A DNA stretch of 58,648 nt from Hydromonas sp. Its GTDB lineage: Bacteria > Pseudomonadota > Gammaproteobacteria > Burkholderiales > Burkholderiaceae. The notes beneath the pieces were generated by a model. The model was given only the letters and a program-made list of their open reading frames with translations. It was not told the origin of the DNA and made no database searches. Shown piece after piece: positions 1 through 9,094 of this stretch. Positions within the stretch are counted from its first letter, which is position 1. Each line of letters starts with the position of its first letter. The stretch lies in NCBI GenBank assembly GCA_017495165.1, contig JAFEII010000007.1:1-58648 (forward strand), read 5' to 3'. The position numbers and the translations under genes are program-made.

Positions 1-660
1 ATGCAACAGAGCTGTCAACATTGCTCAAAGCAGTTGAAGTCGAAGTGCTCAACGAAGCAACAGAACTATCAACATTGCTCAAAGCAGTTGAAGTCGAGGT
101 GCTCAATGAGGCAACTGAACTGTTTACGCCGCTCAATGAGCTGCTCATAGCAGTTGAAGTTGAAGTACTCAACGATGCAACAGAACTATCAACAGTACTC
201 AAGCCAGTTGAAGTCGAAGTGCTCAACGATGCAACAGAGCTGTCAACATTGCTCAAAGCAGTTGAAGTCGAAGTGCTCAACGAAGCAACAGAACTATCAA
301 CATTGCTCAAAGCAGTTGAAGTCGAGGTGCTCAATGAGGCAACTGAACTGTTTACGCCGCTCAATGAGCTGCTCATAGCAGTTGAAGTTGAAGTGCTCAA
401 CGAAGCAACAGAGCTGTCAACAGTACTCAAACCAGTCGAGGTTGAAGTCGACAATGAGGCAACAGAACTGTTCACGCCGCTCAATGAGCTGCTCATCGCA
501 GTTGAAGTCGACGTACTCAACGATGCAATTGAACTGTCAACATTGCTCAAGCTTGTCGAAGTTGAAGTGCTCAATGAAGCAACTGAACTGTTCGTGTTGC
601 TCAAACCAGTTGACGTTGATGTGCTTAATGATGCAACTGAACTGTTCACATTACTCAAAC
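1..660 (-). repeat. 54/66-bp repeats encoding the adhesin stalk
   Basis: About twelve STSTST-type units are visible. Most are 54 bp (18 residues); a longer 66-bp form (22 residues) contains AMSSSLSG. Bases 1-166 are identical to 229-394, an offset of 228 bp, which equals three 54-bp units plus one 66-bp unit. This indicates a recent higher-order duplication or gene conversion in the stalk. The array continues past the window edge. Confidence 0.9.
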
Positions 661-1453
661 CAGTCGAGGTCGAAGTGCTCAACGACTCTTCGATTGTTTG
701 TGTGACCGACAATGCAGCATAAAGTTGTGAACCGTTAATCGCATCTGTTGAGGTAGGCGCGATTAAACCAGCAGATACATTAATCAGACGACGAGTATAA
801 GCAGTATTCCCTATGCTAAACACCCCAAGCGCACTTGATGCACTACCTGCAAAACCACCATAAGTCACCGAACCCAGTGTTGTAGAACTATAAACAGAAG
901 TATTTGCACTCGTTGCGCTAAGAGCCGTGTTTGCAGCAAGAGCGGTCGATTCATTACCTACGGCCACGCTATAAGCCATGCTGGCTTTTGCTCGATATCC
1001 AAGAGCAGTGGAAGCGAATCCCGTCGCGTTAGCATAAGCACCGAATGCGGATGTCCCCCCGTCTTGGATGCCTGCCCCCCCAGAAGCCAATGAGTACGAG
1101 CCTACAGCAGTCGCAAGATCCTTGGTAGCTTGAGCCCCTTCACCATTTGCGAGACCCGACCTGCCGAAGGCCTTCGCATTTAGGCCTATGGCTATGGAAA
1201 CATCTGCAGCATAGGCATTATCGCCTATGCCCACGGCATACAAACCAGAATAGGCCCCAACACCGAAAGTAATTCCTGCCGTGGCTTTACCAGGCAGGAG
1301 TCCGAGCACCCCAATGAGAGAGAGCCCCCCTAAGACACTGGCCAACCCCCGCTTAACAGAGCCTGATCGCTTCCCTTTTGCCGCAGACAGCTCACTGACC
1401 GCGACCCAGGTACCAAGATGCTCAACATAAACGCTCTTATAGATCTTGTTCAT
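1..1453 (-). CDS. YadA-like trimeric autotransporter adhesin, N-terminal part (runs off window)
   Basis: Open frame of 484 codons with no stop, cut by the left edge; the membrane anchor is not visible. It starts at an ATG preceded by a strong AGGAGG. The N-terminus (MNKIYKSVYVEHLGTWVAVS) is an extended signal peptide region followed by a hydrophobic segment ending near KATAG. Next come YadA-head repeats (AVGSYSLASG, AFGAYANATG, ALGYRAKAS, AVGNESTA), then a neck motif (RRLINVSAGLI, TDAINGSQLYA) near residues 224-250. A Ser/Thr-rich stalk built on STSTSTGLSNVNSSVASL units follows. Such proteins trimerise in the outer membrane and bind host or surface ligands; the ligand here is unknown. The opposite strand of the stalk is also open and should not be called as a gene. 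Confidence 0.9.
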   Translation of the reverse strand, partial: MNKIYKSVYVEHLGTWVAVSELSAAKGKRSGSVKRGLASVLGGLSLIGVLGLLPGKATAGITFGVGAYSGLYAVGIGDNAYAADVSIAIGLNAKAFGRSGLANGEGAQATKDLATAVGSYSLASGGAGIQDGGTSAFGAYANATGFASTALGYRAKASMAYSVAVGNESTALAANTALSATSANTSVYSSTTLGSVTYGGFAGSASSALGVFSIGNTAYTRRLINVSAGLIAPTSTDAINGSQLYAALSVTQTIEESLSTSTSTGLSNVNSSVASLSTSTSTGLSNTNSSVASLSTSTSTSLSNVDSSIASLSTSTSTAMSSSLSGVNSSVASLSTSTSTGLSTVDSSVASLSTSTSTAMSSSLSGVNSSVASLSTSTSTALSNVDSSVASLSTSTSTALSNVDSSVASLSTSTSTGLSTVDSSVASLSTSTSTAMSSSLSGVNSSVASLSTSTSTALSNVDSSVASLSTSTSTALSNVDSSVA

Positions 1454-1484
1454 AACGCCTCCTAAAAAATCAGAAACACACTTG

Positions 1485-1513
1485 CGTATAAGTACGTAGA
1501 GACTTTATCACAA
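1485..1513 (-). promoter_or_regulatory. Candidate sigma70 promoter of the adhesin gene
   Basis: On the minus strand a TTGTGA (-35, 1508-1513) is separated by 17 bp from TATACG (-10, 1485-1490), about 30 bp upstream of the AGGAGG and ATG. Matches to consensus are partial. The rest of 1514-1803 is AT-rich and holds nothing else I can identify; a plus-strand frame at 1567-1896 there lacks any family signature. Confidence 0.35.
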
Positions 1514-1803
1514 GCAGAAACCTTGCACAGCCCGAACAAGCTAGGCTGAAATACAAAAACCACATTTTGAAATTAATTTTTTGCTCAAATTTCTTACAAC
1601 CCAAGCAAAAATCTCGTACGACTACTAAAAACACCTGTTTTGTACACATTTCATCCGCAACATGCGGATTGATGCCACAGATTCACGTAGCAAATTTAAA
1701 CCGCGCTTCATGTTGTATCCATGCGACACCAAGCGGTGTTTTTGTGGTGAATTTCAAATTTGCATGTTCAAAGCCAAATAGGAACCCCGCAAATTACGCC
1801 GAA

Positions 1804-2421
1804 TTAAGCCGATTTTTTTGCGCTGGCCAACAAAACCCCAAACCCAATAAACGCCGTGCCGCCCACGCGGTTGAGCCAACGCCCGCCTTGGCTTGATTTA
1901 AGCAGGCGTTGCACACGTTGGGCAAAAAATGCATACGCGGTGTGAATCACAATCAGCAAGCCACAAAACGTTAACGCCAACGCCACAAACTGCGGCACGT
2001 ACGGCTGCTCGCGTTCAATGAACTGTGGAAACACGGATAAGAAAAAGACCAATGCCTTTGGATTGGTCAGCTGAAACAACATGCCTTCTGCGAACAAGCG
2101 TTTGTGCGACACGACTTGCGCGGCCTCATTCACCATCTGCGTGGCGGGCGCCAGCCATAATTTGATGCCCATATAGATTAAATACGCCGCGCCCATGTAT
2201 TTAATCACGGTAAAAGCGGTGTTTGATGCCGCAAGCAACGCGCCCAAACTGGTGGCGGAAATGGTTGCCACACACAGCACGCCAAACGACAAACCCAACA
2301 CGCCGATGAACGCGGTTTTAAACCCATAATTAAGTGAATTACTGATGGATTTTAAAACCCCAGGGCCAGGGCTGAGAATGGTTAAAACCGCCATGAGGAT
2401 GAAGAGTAAATACAACTGCAT
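1804..2421 (-). CDS. LysE/RhtB family amino-acid exporter
   Basis: 205-residue inner-membrane protein, the usual length for RhtB-type exporters of homoserine, threonine or other amino acids. MQLYLLFILMAVLTILSPGP carries the hallmark SPGPG near residues 17-21, followed by several hydrophobic helices (FKTAFIGVLGLSFGVL, IKYMGAAYLIYMGIKLW) and LTNPKALVFFLSVFPQF. I start at the internal ATG because CAGGAG lies seven bases upstream; the frame stays open 37 codons further up but that part has no signature. The substrate cannot be told from sequence. It ends close to the adhesin upstream region. Confidence 0.88.
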   Translation of the reverse strand: MQLYLLFILMAVLTILSPGPGVLKSISNSLNYGFKTAFIGVLGLSFGVLCVATISATSLGALLAASNTAFTVIKYMGAAYLIYMGIKLWLAPATQMVNEAAQVVSHKRLFAEGMLFQLTNPKALVFFLSVFPQFIEREQPYVPQFVALALTFCGLLIVIHTAYAFFAQRVQRLLKSSQGGRWLNRVGGTAFIGFGVLLASAKKSA

Positions 2422-2467
2422 GTGAATCTCCTGTGGTTTTGTGGCGGAAAATAGTGATAAGTCGCCT

Positions 2468-2660
2468 GCCATGAGCGCAGCGAATCGAGGGTTTGCGCCA
2501 TTTGCCAACTGCGATTCGCAAAACTCGATCATGGCGGGCTACATGGGCTACGCGCTCATTTCATTCACCACCGCATCTGTTGATGGGCAATACGCAAATA
2601 CTTGCTTGGGGTATTTTGATAGGGTCTGAACAAGTAACCCGCCATGAGCGCAGCGAATCG
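2468..2660. repeat. 20-bp direct repeat in the lysE-mpl gap
   Basis: GCCATGAGCGCAGCGAATCG occurs at 2468-2487 and again at 2641-2660. Around the first copy, inverted matches (CGAATCG with CGATTCG; GAGCGC with GCGCTC) could form stem-loops. No gene is visible in 2422-2686. Confidence 0.6.
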
Positions 2661-2686
2661 CGGTGCAGGTTGCGGCTCAGCGCAAT

Positions 2687-4039
2687 TTAAGCCAGCGCAT
2701 CCAATAATTTTTGATGTACGCCACCAAACCCGCCATTGCTCATGACCAATATATGGTCACCGCTTTTGGCGGCGGCTTTGACTGCTTGCACCAAGGCATC
2801 TAAATCATCAAACGCGGCCGCTTTGTGACCCAGCGGCGCCAAAGATTCGCCCAAATCCCAGCCCAGCGACGCGACGCTGCCAAAGCCAAACACCAAGTCG
2901 GCTTGGGTGAGCGAGTCGGGCAGTTGCGATTTCATCACGCCCAATTTCATGGTATTGGAACGTGGCTCGAGCACCGCCAAAATCCGCGCATTGCCCACGC
3001 GTTTGCGCAAACCCGCCACTGTGGTGGTGATGGCGGTTGGGTGGTGGGCAAAATCATCGTAAACCGTCATATTATTGACCACGCCTTTGAGTTCCATGCG
3101 GCGTTTGACGTTTTGAAAGCGGCTTAATGCGTCAATCGCATATTCGGGTTTGACGCCCACGTGCATGGCAGCAACGATGGTCGATAACGCATTGAGGCGG
3201 TTGTGTGCGCCCGTGACGTCCCATTGCACGCGCCCTTGCAACGCGCCGTTGTGCAATACGTCAAAACTGTCGTCGTCCCCAACATTGGCAATTTGCCAGT
3301 CGCCACAACCATCACCAAACTTGGCAACGGGTGTCCATACGCCGCGCTTGAGGGTGTCGTCCAATGCGGTTTCGTGGGCGTTGCTAACAATTAAACCGTT
3401 GCTCGGCACGGTGCGCACCAAGTGGTGAAACTGGGTTTGAATCGCGTTTAAATCGGCAAAAATATCGGCGTGGTCAAACTCTAGGTTGTTTAAAATCGCG
3501 GTGCGCGGGCGGTAATGCACAAATTTACTGCGTTTGTCAAAAAACGCGGTGTCGTATTCATCCGCTTCAATCACAAAAAACGGGTCGTCGGTCAGCCGCG
3601 CTGAAATGCCAAAATTATTCGGCACGCCGCCAATCAAAAAGCTCGGATTTAAACCCGCGTCTTGCAAAATCCACGCCAGCATGGATGCGGTGGTGGTTTT
3701 ACCATGTGTGCCAGCCACTGCCAGCACCCATTTATCGCGCAGGACGTTTTCGCCCAACCATTGCGGGCCCGAAATATACGGCAAACCTTGGTCGAGAATG
3801 GCTTCCATCAATGGATTGCCGCGCGAAACGACATTGCCAATCACGTACAAATCAGGATTGAGCGCGGTTTGTGCTGCGTCAAAACCAGTGATGAGCTCAA
3901 TCCCTTGCGCCTCGAGCTGGGTGCTCATGGGCGGATACACATTGGCGTCGCAGCCCGTGACTTTGTGCCCTGCTTCGCGTGCCAAAACCGCCAAGCCGCC
4001 CATAAAAGTACCGCAAATACCGATGATGTGAATGTGCAT
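2687..4039 (-). CDS. mpl: Mpl, UDP-MurNAc:L-Ala-gamma-D-Glu-meso-DAP ligase
   Basis: 450-residue cytosolic Mur-ligase paralogue that attaches recycled murein tripeptide to UDP-MurNAc, bypassing MurC-D-E. The N-terminus MHIHIIGICGTFMGGLAVLA is characteristic of Mpl. The ATP loop GTHGKTTT lies near residue 110, and EADEYDTAFFDKRSKFVHY and DDFAHHPTAI are typical central and C-terminal motifs. I use the internal ATG giving MHIHIIG; the extra 21 upstream codons do not match the family. It is divergent from the moeB-like gene. With amgK-murU 6 kb away, the window holds two branches of peptidoglycan recycling. Confidence 0.95.
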   Translation of the reverse strand: MHIHIIGICGTFMGGLAVLAREAGHKVTGCDANVYPPMSTQLEAQGIELITGFDAAQTALNPDLYVIGNVVSRGNPLMEAILDQGLPYISGPQWLGENVLRDKWVLAVAGTHGKTTTASMLAWILQDAGLNPSFLIGGVPNNFGISARLTDDPFFVIEADEYDTAFFDKRSKFVHYRPRTAILNNLEFDHADIFADLNAIQTQFHHLVRTVPSNGLIVSNAHETALDDTLKRGVWTPVAKFGDGCGDWQIANVGDDDSFDVLHNGALQGRVQWDVTGAHNRLNALSTIVAAMHVGVKPEYAIDALSRFQNVKRRMELKGVVNNMTVYDDFAHHPTAITTTVAGLRKRVGNARILAVLEPRSNTMKLGVMKSQLPDSLTQADLVFGFGSVASLGWDLGESLAPLGHKAAAFDDLDALVQAVKAAAKSGDHILVMSNGGFGGVHQKLLDALA

Positions 4040-4116
4040 AAAAATCCAAAATGAAATGATGAAACGAGTAAATGATTCAGTATAAAAACAAGGCGCAATC
4101 ACGGCAAATATAAACG

Positions 4117-4141
4117 CGTAGGGCGGGCATTTATGCCCGCC
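4117..4141. repeat. Degenerate REP-like palindrome
   Basis: CGTAGGGCGGGCA and TGCCCGCC flank a TTTA loop, with an 8-bp perfect stem at 4122-4129 and 4134-4141. It is a diverged relative of the palindromes at 25019, 27214 and 27266. It sits in the 294-bp divergent mpl-moeB gap, which otherwise shows nothing clear. Confidence 0.6.
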
Positions 4142-4333
4142 TTGCTGGGATTATTGGGCTTGCCGCCAATCGGCGGACATGAATATTGCCCGAAATTTGT
4201 GTGAATGAATCGCGCTTCTAGGCTTTTGTCAGACGAACGGTTAATGGCGTCACACAGCCAAACCGCGCTAGAATGGCGGGCATTTTAACGCATTTTGCGC
4301 TTAAAAAGATGAAAAACCACACAAAGAATACCG

Positions 4334-5086
4334 ATGAGAGACGCCCAATTATTGCGCTATGCGCGCCACATTCAACTCGCTGAGATTGACATTGACGGCC
4401 AAACGGCCTTTATGGCTGCGCACGTACTCATCATTGGCGCGGGTGGCTTGGGCTCGCCTGCCGCCATGTATTTGGCGGCCAGCGGCGTGGGGCAATTAAC
4501 GCTGGTGGACGATGATGTGGTGGAGTTGTCTAATTTACAGCGCCAAATCATGCACAGCAGCGCCGCGCTGGGCACAAACAAAGCCGCATCGGGTGCGCGC
4601 ACCTTAAACCAACTCAACCCCGAAGTGACGGTAAATAGTGTGGCGCAGCGCGCAGATGACACCCTATTAAAACAGCTGGTATCAAACGCGGATGTGGTGC
4701 TCGATTGCACGGATAATTTTGCCACGCGCCATTTGATTAACCGCGCCTGCGTGCGCGCAAAAAAACCGCTGGTATCCGGCGCTGCGATTCGATTTGAAGG
4801 GCAAATTTCGGTGTATGACGCGCGGAATACAAGCGCGCCGTGCTACGCGTGCTTATTCCCAGAGCAGGCAGATTTTGTCAATGAGCCCTGCGCAAGCTTG
4901 GGCGTATTTGCGCCGCTGGTCGGCGTGATTGGCGCCATGCAAGCATCTGAAGCGCTCAAAATCATCGGCGCGTTTGGTCAACCTTTGGTGGGAAAACTAC
5001 TCACATTTGACGCCCGAAATATGGTTTGGCAAACCTACGCGCTGAGCCAACTCCCTGATTGCAGCGTATGCGGCAAGGCGGTTTAA
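4334..5086 (+). CDS. moeB: MoeB/ThiF family adenylyltransferase (E1-like)
   Basis: 250-residue cytosolic enzyme that adenylates the C-terminal glycine of a sulfur-carrier protein (MoaD or ThiS). The nucleotide-binding VLIIGAGGLGSPAAMYLAAS is near residues 31-50, followed by DDDVVELSNLQRQI with the catalytic Arg. A zinc site is formed by CYAC and the C-terminal CSVC. A Cys in EPCASLGVFAPLVGVIGA falls where the family has its active-site cysteine loop. There is no rhodanese domain, so it is the short form. MoeB and ThiF cannot be separated here because no moa or thi neighbour is present; the symbol is provisional. Confidence 0.88.
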   Translation: MRDAQLLRYARHIQLAEIDIDGQTAFMAAHVLIIGAGGLGSPAAMYLAASGVGQLTLVDDDVVELSNLQRQIMHSSAALGTNKAASGARTLNQLNPEVTVNSVAQRADDTLLKQLVSNADVVLDCTDNFATRHLINRACVRAKKPLVSGAAIRFEGQISVYDARNTSAPCYACLFPEQADFVNEPCASLGVFAPLVGVIGAMQASEALKIIGAFGQPLVGKLLTFDARNMVWQTYALSQLPDCSVCGKAV

Positions 5087-5096
5087 TTTTTACCTC

Positions 5097-6131
5097 TCAA
5101 TCCGCAAACGCAATCAAATGATCCAAATCCAAATAAATCCCAATGGCCTCGCCCACCTCATGTCGATGATGACTGGGCACTTGTGCCAACACTTCCTCGC
5201 CTGACGCCAAGGTCAGCGTGTAAATAAAATCAGTACCACGAAACACCTTTGATTGCACCAACGCCGTTTGCTGCGCACCATCCTCATGCACCACGTCATC
5301 AGGGCGCACCAACACCTGCACCGTTTGCCCCGCCGCAAAACCATGCGGCGCTTTACCGCAATAATGCCCAAGCGCCAAAGCGATACACGTCTCGTTTTCA
5401 GCCACACCGTTGACAAAAACGCCTTGACCAATAAAATCAGCCACATAACGGGTTTTGGGCTCGTGATACAAAGAATACGGCGCATCCCATTGCTCAATCC
5501 GCCCATTGTGCATCACCCCAACCACATCGGCCATCGCAAACGCCTCTTGCTGATCATGCGTCACCATAACGGCCGCCACACCTTCAGCTTTTAAAATATC
5601 ACGAACTTCGCGCGCCAGCCGCTCACGCAGCGCCACATCAAGACTCGAAAAAGGCTCATCAAGCAACAACAAACGCGGCCCAGGCGCCAACGAGCGCGCC
5701 AACGCCACGCGTTGCTGCTGCCCGCCCGACAATTCATGCGGATAAGCCTGCGCCTTATGCGACAAATGAACCAGCTTGAGCAACTGCGCCACGCGCTGCT
5801 TTTTTTGCCCATTCGCACCCGACAAACCAAACGCAACATTGTCCGCCACCGTCAAGTGAGGAAACAGCGCATGGTCTTGAAACACCATCCCAATCTGCCG
5901 CTTGTGCGCAGCCACAAACGTGCCATCACCACAAAGCAACGCGCCGCCCAGCGACACAGAACCGCCCGCCACAGGCTCAAACCCCGCAATCACGCGTAAA
6001 GCGGTGGTTTTACCACTACCCGAGCCACCCAAAAGGCAGGCAATCTCCCCCGCTTTGAGCGAAAAGCTCAAATCATCCAACACCGTTTTATCGCCATAAC
6101 GCTTACAAACTGATTTCACATCCAACCACAT
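5097..6131 (-). CDS. fbpC: Iron ABC transporter ATP-binding protein (FbpC-like)
   Basis: 344-residue ATPase of a ferric-iron importer. Walker A GGSGSGKTT is near residue 35, the Q-loop is VFQDHALFPHL, the signature LSGGQQQRVALARSL, Walker B LLLLDEPFSSLD and the switch VTHDQQEA. The C-terminal third is a TOBE-like domain (VRPDDVVHEDGAQ). AAGGGG lies seven bases before the ATG. It follows the permease gene after 9 bp, so the two are cotranscribed. Related CysA, PotA and thiamin ATPases are similar, but the FbpA-type binding protein upstream supports iron. Confidence 0.9.
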   Translation of the reverse strand: MWLDVKSVCKRYGDKTVLDDLSFSLKAGEIACLLGGSGSGKTTALRVIAGFEPVAGGSVSLGGALLCGDGTFVAAHKRQIGMVFQDHALFPHLTVADNVAFGLSGANGQKKQRVAQLLKLVHLSHKAQAYPHELSGGQQQRVALARSLAPGPRLLLLDEPFSSLDVALRERLAREVRDILKAEGVAAVMVTHDQQEAFAMADVVGVMHNGRIEQWDAPYSLYHEPKTRYVADFIGQGVFVNGVAENETCIALALGHYCGKAPHGFAAGQTVQVLVRPDDVVHEDGAQQTALVQSKVFRGTDFIYTLTLASGEEVLAQVPSHHRHEVGEAIGIYLDLDHLIAFAD

Positions 6132-6140
6132 AAACGCCCC

Positions 6141-7760
6141 TTAAGATTCATCCTGCTTGGCCAAATAAAGCACCGGTAACAAGCCAACCGCAATCAAAGC
6201 CAAAGCAGGTAAAGCCGCCTCCTGCCACAAACCCTCTGTTGTCAAAGAAAAAATCCGAACCGACAACGTGTCCCAACCAAACGGCCGCGTCATCAGCGTA
6301 ATCGGCATTTCCTTCATCACATCCACAAACACCATCATCAAAGCCGTCAACAAACCGCCGCGCATCAAAGGCAAATGCACACGCCGCATCAAAGCAAAGC
6401 CGCTCACACCAAGCGAGAGCGCCGCCAGCTCTTGATTCAAAGTCACCCGCTGCAAAGACGCACCAACGGACGAGACACCCACCGCCAAAAAGCGAACCAC
6501 ATAAGCCCACATCATGACCAACAAAGAGCCTTTAAAAATTGCCCCACCAAACGCACCCACCCCAAAATACGCCAACAACACATTATCCAACCACGCAATC
6601 GGCACAAAAACCCCCACCGCCAGCACCGTACCCGGTACGGCATAGCCCAGCGTTGCGAGCGCATACAAAAACGGCGCAAGCCTTGAATGCGTGCGGCGTT
6701 TGGCCACACTCAAGCCCAACGCCACCATCACAACAGCGCAAGCAGCCATCACCGCCAAACCCAAAGAACCACGCACAAAGCCCCAAAAATCCGCATTCAA
6801 ATCCAGCGCCAAATTGGGCAACGCCCACACCACCAACTGCCCCACAGGCAACAAAAATGCCAAACCAAAAATCACGCCCGCCCAAGCGCTGGCACGCCAA
6901 GCCCGCCAGCCATCAAGCACAATCCGTCTGCCAGCAGCCCCAAGCCCAACCGCCACATAGCGCCTGCGCCCACGCCAATAATGCTCAACCCACACCAGCA
7001 ACAAAACCACCAACAAAAAAACCGCCGCCAACCGCTGCGCGGTTGGTAACGAAAACAAGGAAAACCATGCTTTATAAACACCTGTGGTAAACGTATCAAA
7101 ATTAAAAATCGACACCGCCCCAAAATCGGTCAACGTCTCCATCACCACCAAAATCACGCCCGCCAACAACCAAGGCCGCGCCATAGACAACGCCACCAAC
7201 CAAAAAGCGCGCCGTGGCGAATACCCCAAAGACTGCCCCACTTCCAGCGCACGTTGCCCCATGGTTTTAAACGCATTGCGCGCCAACAAGTAAACATACG
7301 GATAAAATGCAAAACTCATCACCAACGCCACGCCCACCATGCTGCGCAATGGAAAAAACCCCTGCACATTTGCCCCAGTCCAGCCACGCAGCGCCGACTG
7401 AATCGGCCCCGTATAATCAAACAGCCCAAGCTGCGCAAAAGCCATCACATAAGCAGGCACAGCCAACGGCAGCATCAACGCCCACTCCAACCACCGCCGC
7501 CCCGCAAACTCATGCATCACCACCAACCACCCCAGCGACACACCAATCCACAAAGAAAAAACCGCCGTCAAACCAACCAATCCCAACGTATTGCGCACCA
7601 AATCGCCCAACTGATACGCCACCAAATGCGCCCAAATTGCCGAATCCGCACGCCCCACCCCAGACACCACCACCAGCAAAGGCACGAGCGTCACCAAGCA
7701 CACGCCAACCAACACCAGCGCGGCCTTATCAAATCGGAGAAAAGACAGTAATCGAGACAT
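6141..7760 (-). CDS. fbpB: Iron ABC transporter permease, fused double type (FbpB-like)
   Basis: 539-residue inner-membrane permease carrying two BPD-type transmembrane domains in one chain, as in FbpB/SfuB. Two EAA-like loops are visible, ALEVGQSLGYSPRRAFWLVALSMARP-like in the first half and ELAALSLGVSGFALMRRVHLPL-like in the second. The start ATG gives MSRLLSFLRFDKAALVLVGV; 18 further open codons upstream look non-coding. It is separated from fbpA by about 200 bp containing tandem repeats and a hairpin, and from fbpC by 9 bp. Confidence 0.9.
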   Translation of the reverse strand: MSRLLSFLRFDKAALVLVGVCLVTLVPLLVVVSGVGRADSAIWAHLVAYQLGDLVRNTLGLVGLTAVFSLWIGVSLGWLVVMHEFAGRRWLEWALMLPLAVPAYVMAFAQLGLFDYTGPIQSALRGWTGANVQGFFPLRSMVGVALVMSFAFYPYVYLLARNAFKTMGQRALEVGQSLGYSPRRAFWLVALSMARPWLLAGVILVVMETLTDFGAVSIFNFDTFTTGVYKAWFSLFSLPTAQRLAAVFLLVVLLLVWVEHYWRGRRRYVAVGLGAAGRRIVLDGWRAWRASAWAGVIFGLAFLLPVGQLVVWALPNLALDLNADFWGFVRGSLGLAVMAACAVVMVALGLSVAKRRTHSRLAPFLYALATLGYAVPGTVLAVGVFVPIAWLDNVLLAYFGVGAFGGAIFKGSLLVMMWAYVVRFLAVGVSSVGASLQRVTLNQELAALSLGVSGFALMRRVHLPLMRGGLLTALMMVFVDVMKEMPITLMTRPFGWDTLSVRIFSLTTEGLWQEAALPALALIAVGLLPVLYLAKQDES

Positions 7761-7817
7761 AATCACTTTAAAAAATAGCCAACCCAGCCAAGCTGCGCTG
7801 CGTATAAAACGCACAAC

Positions 7818-7853
7818 AACGCAATCATCAACGCAATCATCAACGCAATCATC
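7818..7853. repeat. Three 12-bp tandem repeats (AACGCAATCATC)
   Basis: Three perfect tandem copies of AACGCAATCATC, followed by a partial fourth, lie between fbpB and the fbpA hairpin. A short simple repeat of this type can expand or contract by slippage and alter the fbpA-fbpB leader. Confidence 0.85.
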
Positions 7854-7868
7854 AACGTAACAACCAAC

Positions 7869-7893
7869 AAAAACGGCTGGTTTCCCAGCCGTT
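7869..7893 (-). terminator. Intra-operon terminator/attenuator between fbpA and fbpB
   Basis: A perfect 9-bp stem AACGGCTGG/CCAGCCGTT with a four-base loop. In the fbp transcript it is followed by a U-rich run. It should end most transcripts after fbpA and let a fraction read into fbpBC, giving excess binding protein. Confidence 0.7.
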
Positions 7894-7962
7894 CAAACCA
7901 CATGAATTATAAACAACAAAAAGAGGATGTGATTCTTACAGATTATTGCAAATTTTTACAAA

Positions 7963-9033
7963 TTATTTATAACCCGCTTTGTCCATCAAAATAACCGCAT
8001 CCGCTTGCCCAGAACCTGCCTGAGACACATTAATTTGACTTTGTTTAAACTCACCCCAAGCCGTCACAATGCTATTGGGTTTAATTTTAGCGTTCACAGG
8101 AAATTCCAAATTAGAATCAGCAAACAAACCTTGCGCCTTTTCAGACGACAACCACTCTAAAAATGCCACCGCAGCTGGCTTGTGTTTGGCATTTTTAACC
8201 ACGCCCGCACCAGAAATATTCACGTGCGCGCCTTTGCCCTTTTGATTCGCCCAAAAAACCCCCACATTCAGGTTTGGATTTTTTTCCAGCAAGCGCCCGT
8301 AATAGTAAGAATTGGCAATCCCAACCTCACATTGACCCGCAGCAATCGCCTCAAGCAGCTTCGTATCATCCGCAAACTCAGGCGCAGCCAAATTGGCCAC
8401 CCAACCTTTAACGGTTTGTTCCGTCGCCTCTTTACCATCATCAGCCGTCAACATCGCCACCAAAGACTGGTTATAAACTGTTTTAGAGCTGCGCAAACAC
8501 AATTTACCCTTCCATTTATCAGACGCCAAATCCTGATACGTTGAAAGCTGTTCAGCCTTCACCTTGTCTTTATTAAAAAAAATCGTGCGCGCACGAACCG
8601 ACAAGCCAAACCACTCATTTTTGGGATCACGCAAATGCGCAGGCACATTGGCCGTCAGCACCGCAGACTCAATCGGCTGCAGCACACCTTTTTGGCTCGC
8701 CTGCCATAAATTGCCCGCATCAACCACCATAAAAATATCCGCAGGCGTATTTGAACCCTCAGCCACCAAGCGTTCCATCAAAGGCCCTGCTTTGTCCGAC
8801 ACAAAAGCAACCTTCACCCCAGTTTCTTTTTCATAAGCCTGAGCAATCGGCTTAATCAACTGCTCGGCGCGCGACGTATAAATCACCAATTGCGCATCCG
8901 CAGGAATTGCGGGAGCCGCAACAACAGGCTTCTCAGCCGCACCAGCGGCGTCTTTTGGCGCAGATTTTTCACCACAAGCTACCAAACACAACGTACCAAC
9001 CGCCACAGCCAAAAGAAACAATGTTTTTTTCAC
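7963..9033 (-). CDS. fbpA: Ferric iron-binding lipoprotein (FbpA-like)
   Basis: 356-residue binding protein of the iron ABC importer. It starts at GTG with AAGGGG six bases upstream. The signal peptide ends at a lipobox (LVAC), so it is a lipoprotein rather than freely periplasmic. The mature part begins [20 protein letters not shown], a family-typical strand. SYYYGR contains the adjacent tyrosines that bind Fe(III) in FbpA. A 35-residue Ala/Pro-rich linker follows the lipid anchor. The Fur-box promoter just upstream and the fbpBC genes downstream support iron as substrate. Confidence 0.92.
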   Translation of the reverse strand: MKKTLFLLAVAVGTLCLVACGEKSAPKDAAGAAEKPVVAAPAIPADAQLVIYTSRAEQLIKPIAQAYEKETGVKVAFVSDKAGPLMERLVAEGSNTPADIFMVVDAGNLWQASQKGVLQPIESAVLTANVPAHLRDPKNEWFGLSVRARTIFFNKDKVKAEQLSTYQDLASDKWKGKLCLRSSKTVYNQSLVAMLTADDGKEATEQTVKGWVANLAAPEFADDTKLLEAIAAGQCEVGIANSYYYGRLLEKNPNLNVGVFWANQKGKGAHVNISGAGVVKNAKHKPAAVAFLEWLSSEKAQGLFADSNLEFPVNAKIKPNSIVTAWGEFKQSQINVSQAGSGQADAVILMDKAGYK

Positions 9034-9065
9034 AGCAAACCCCTTAATTAAATAAACGAAAACGC

Positions 9066-9094
9066 ATCTTAATCTAAATGATAATACTTATCAA
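9066..9094 (-). promoter_or_regulatory. fbpA promoter with overlapping Fur box
   Basis: On the minus strand TTGATA (9089-9094) and TAAGAT (9066-9071) are spaced by 17 bp. The inverted repeat TGATAA-3-TTATCA at 9079-9093 covers the -35 and spacer, as expected for repression by Fe-Fur. The fit to the Fur consensus is good, but repression is inferred. Confidence 0.7.

Noticed and set aside
21-722. Plus-strand 233-codon repetitive open frame (VEVEVLN units)
   Set aside because: It is the mirror of the Ser/Thr-rich adhesin stalk on the minus strand, which has a signal peptide, head and neck; the plus frame has no Shine-Dalgarno or family.
1567-1896. Plus-strand 109-codon frame upstream of the LysE end
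   Set aside because: No domain or ribosome-binding site, and it overlaps the LysE gene antisense.
6375-7762. Several plus-strand frames opposite the fbpB permease
   Set aside because: Extreme Pro/His/Gln/Thr composition caused by reading a hydrophobic permease backwards; no starts or motifs.
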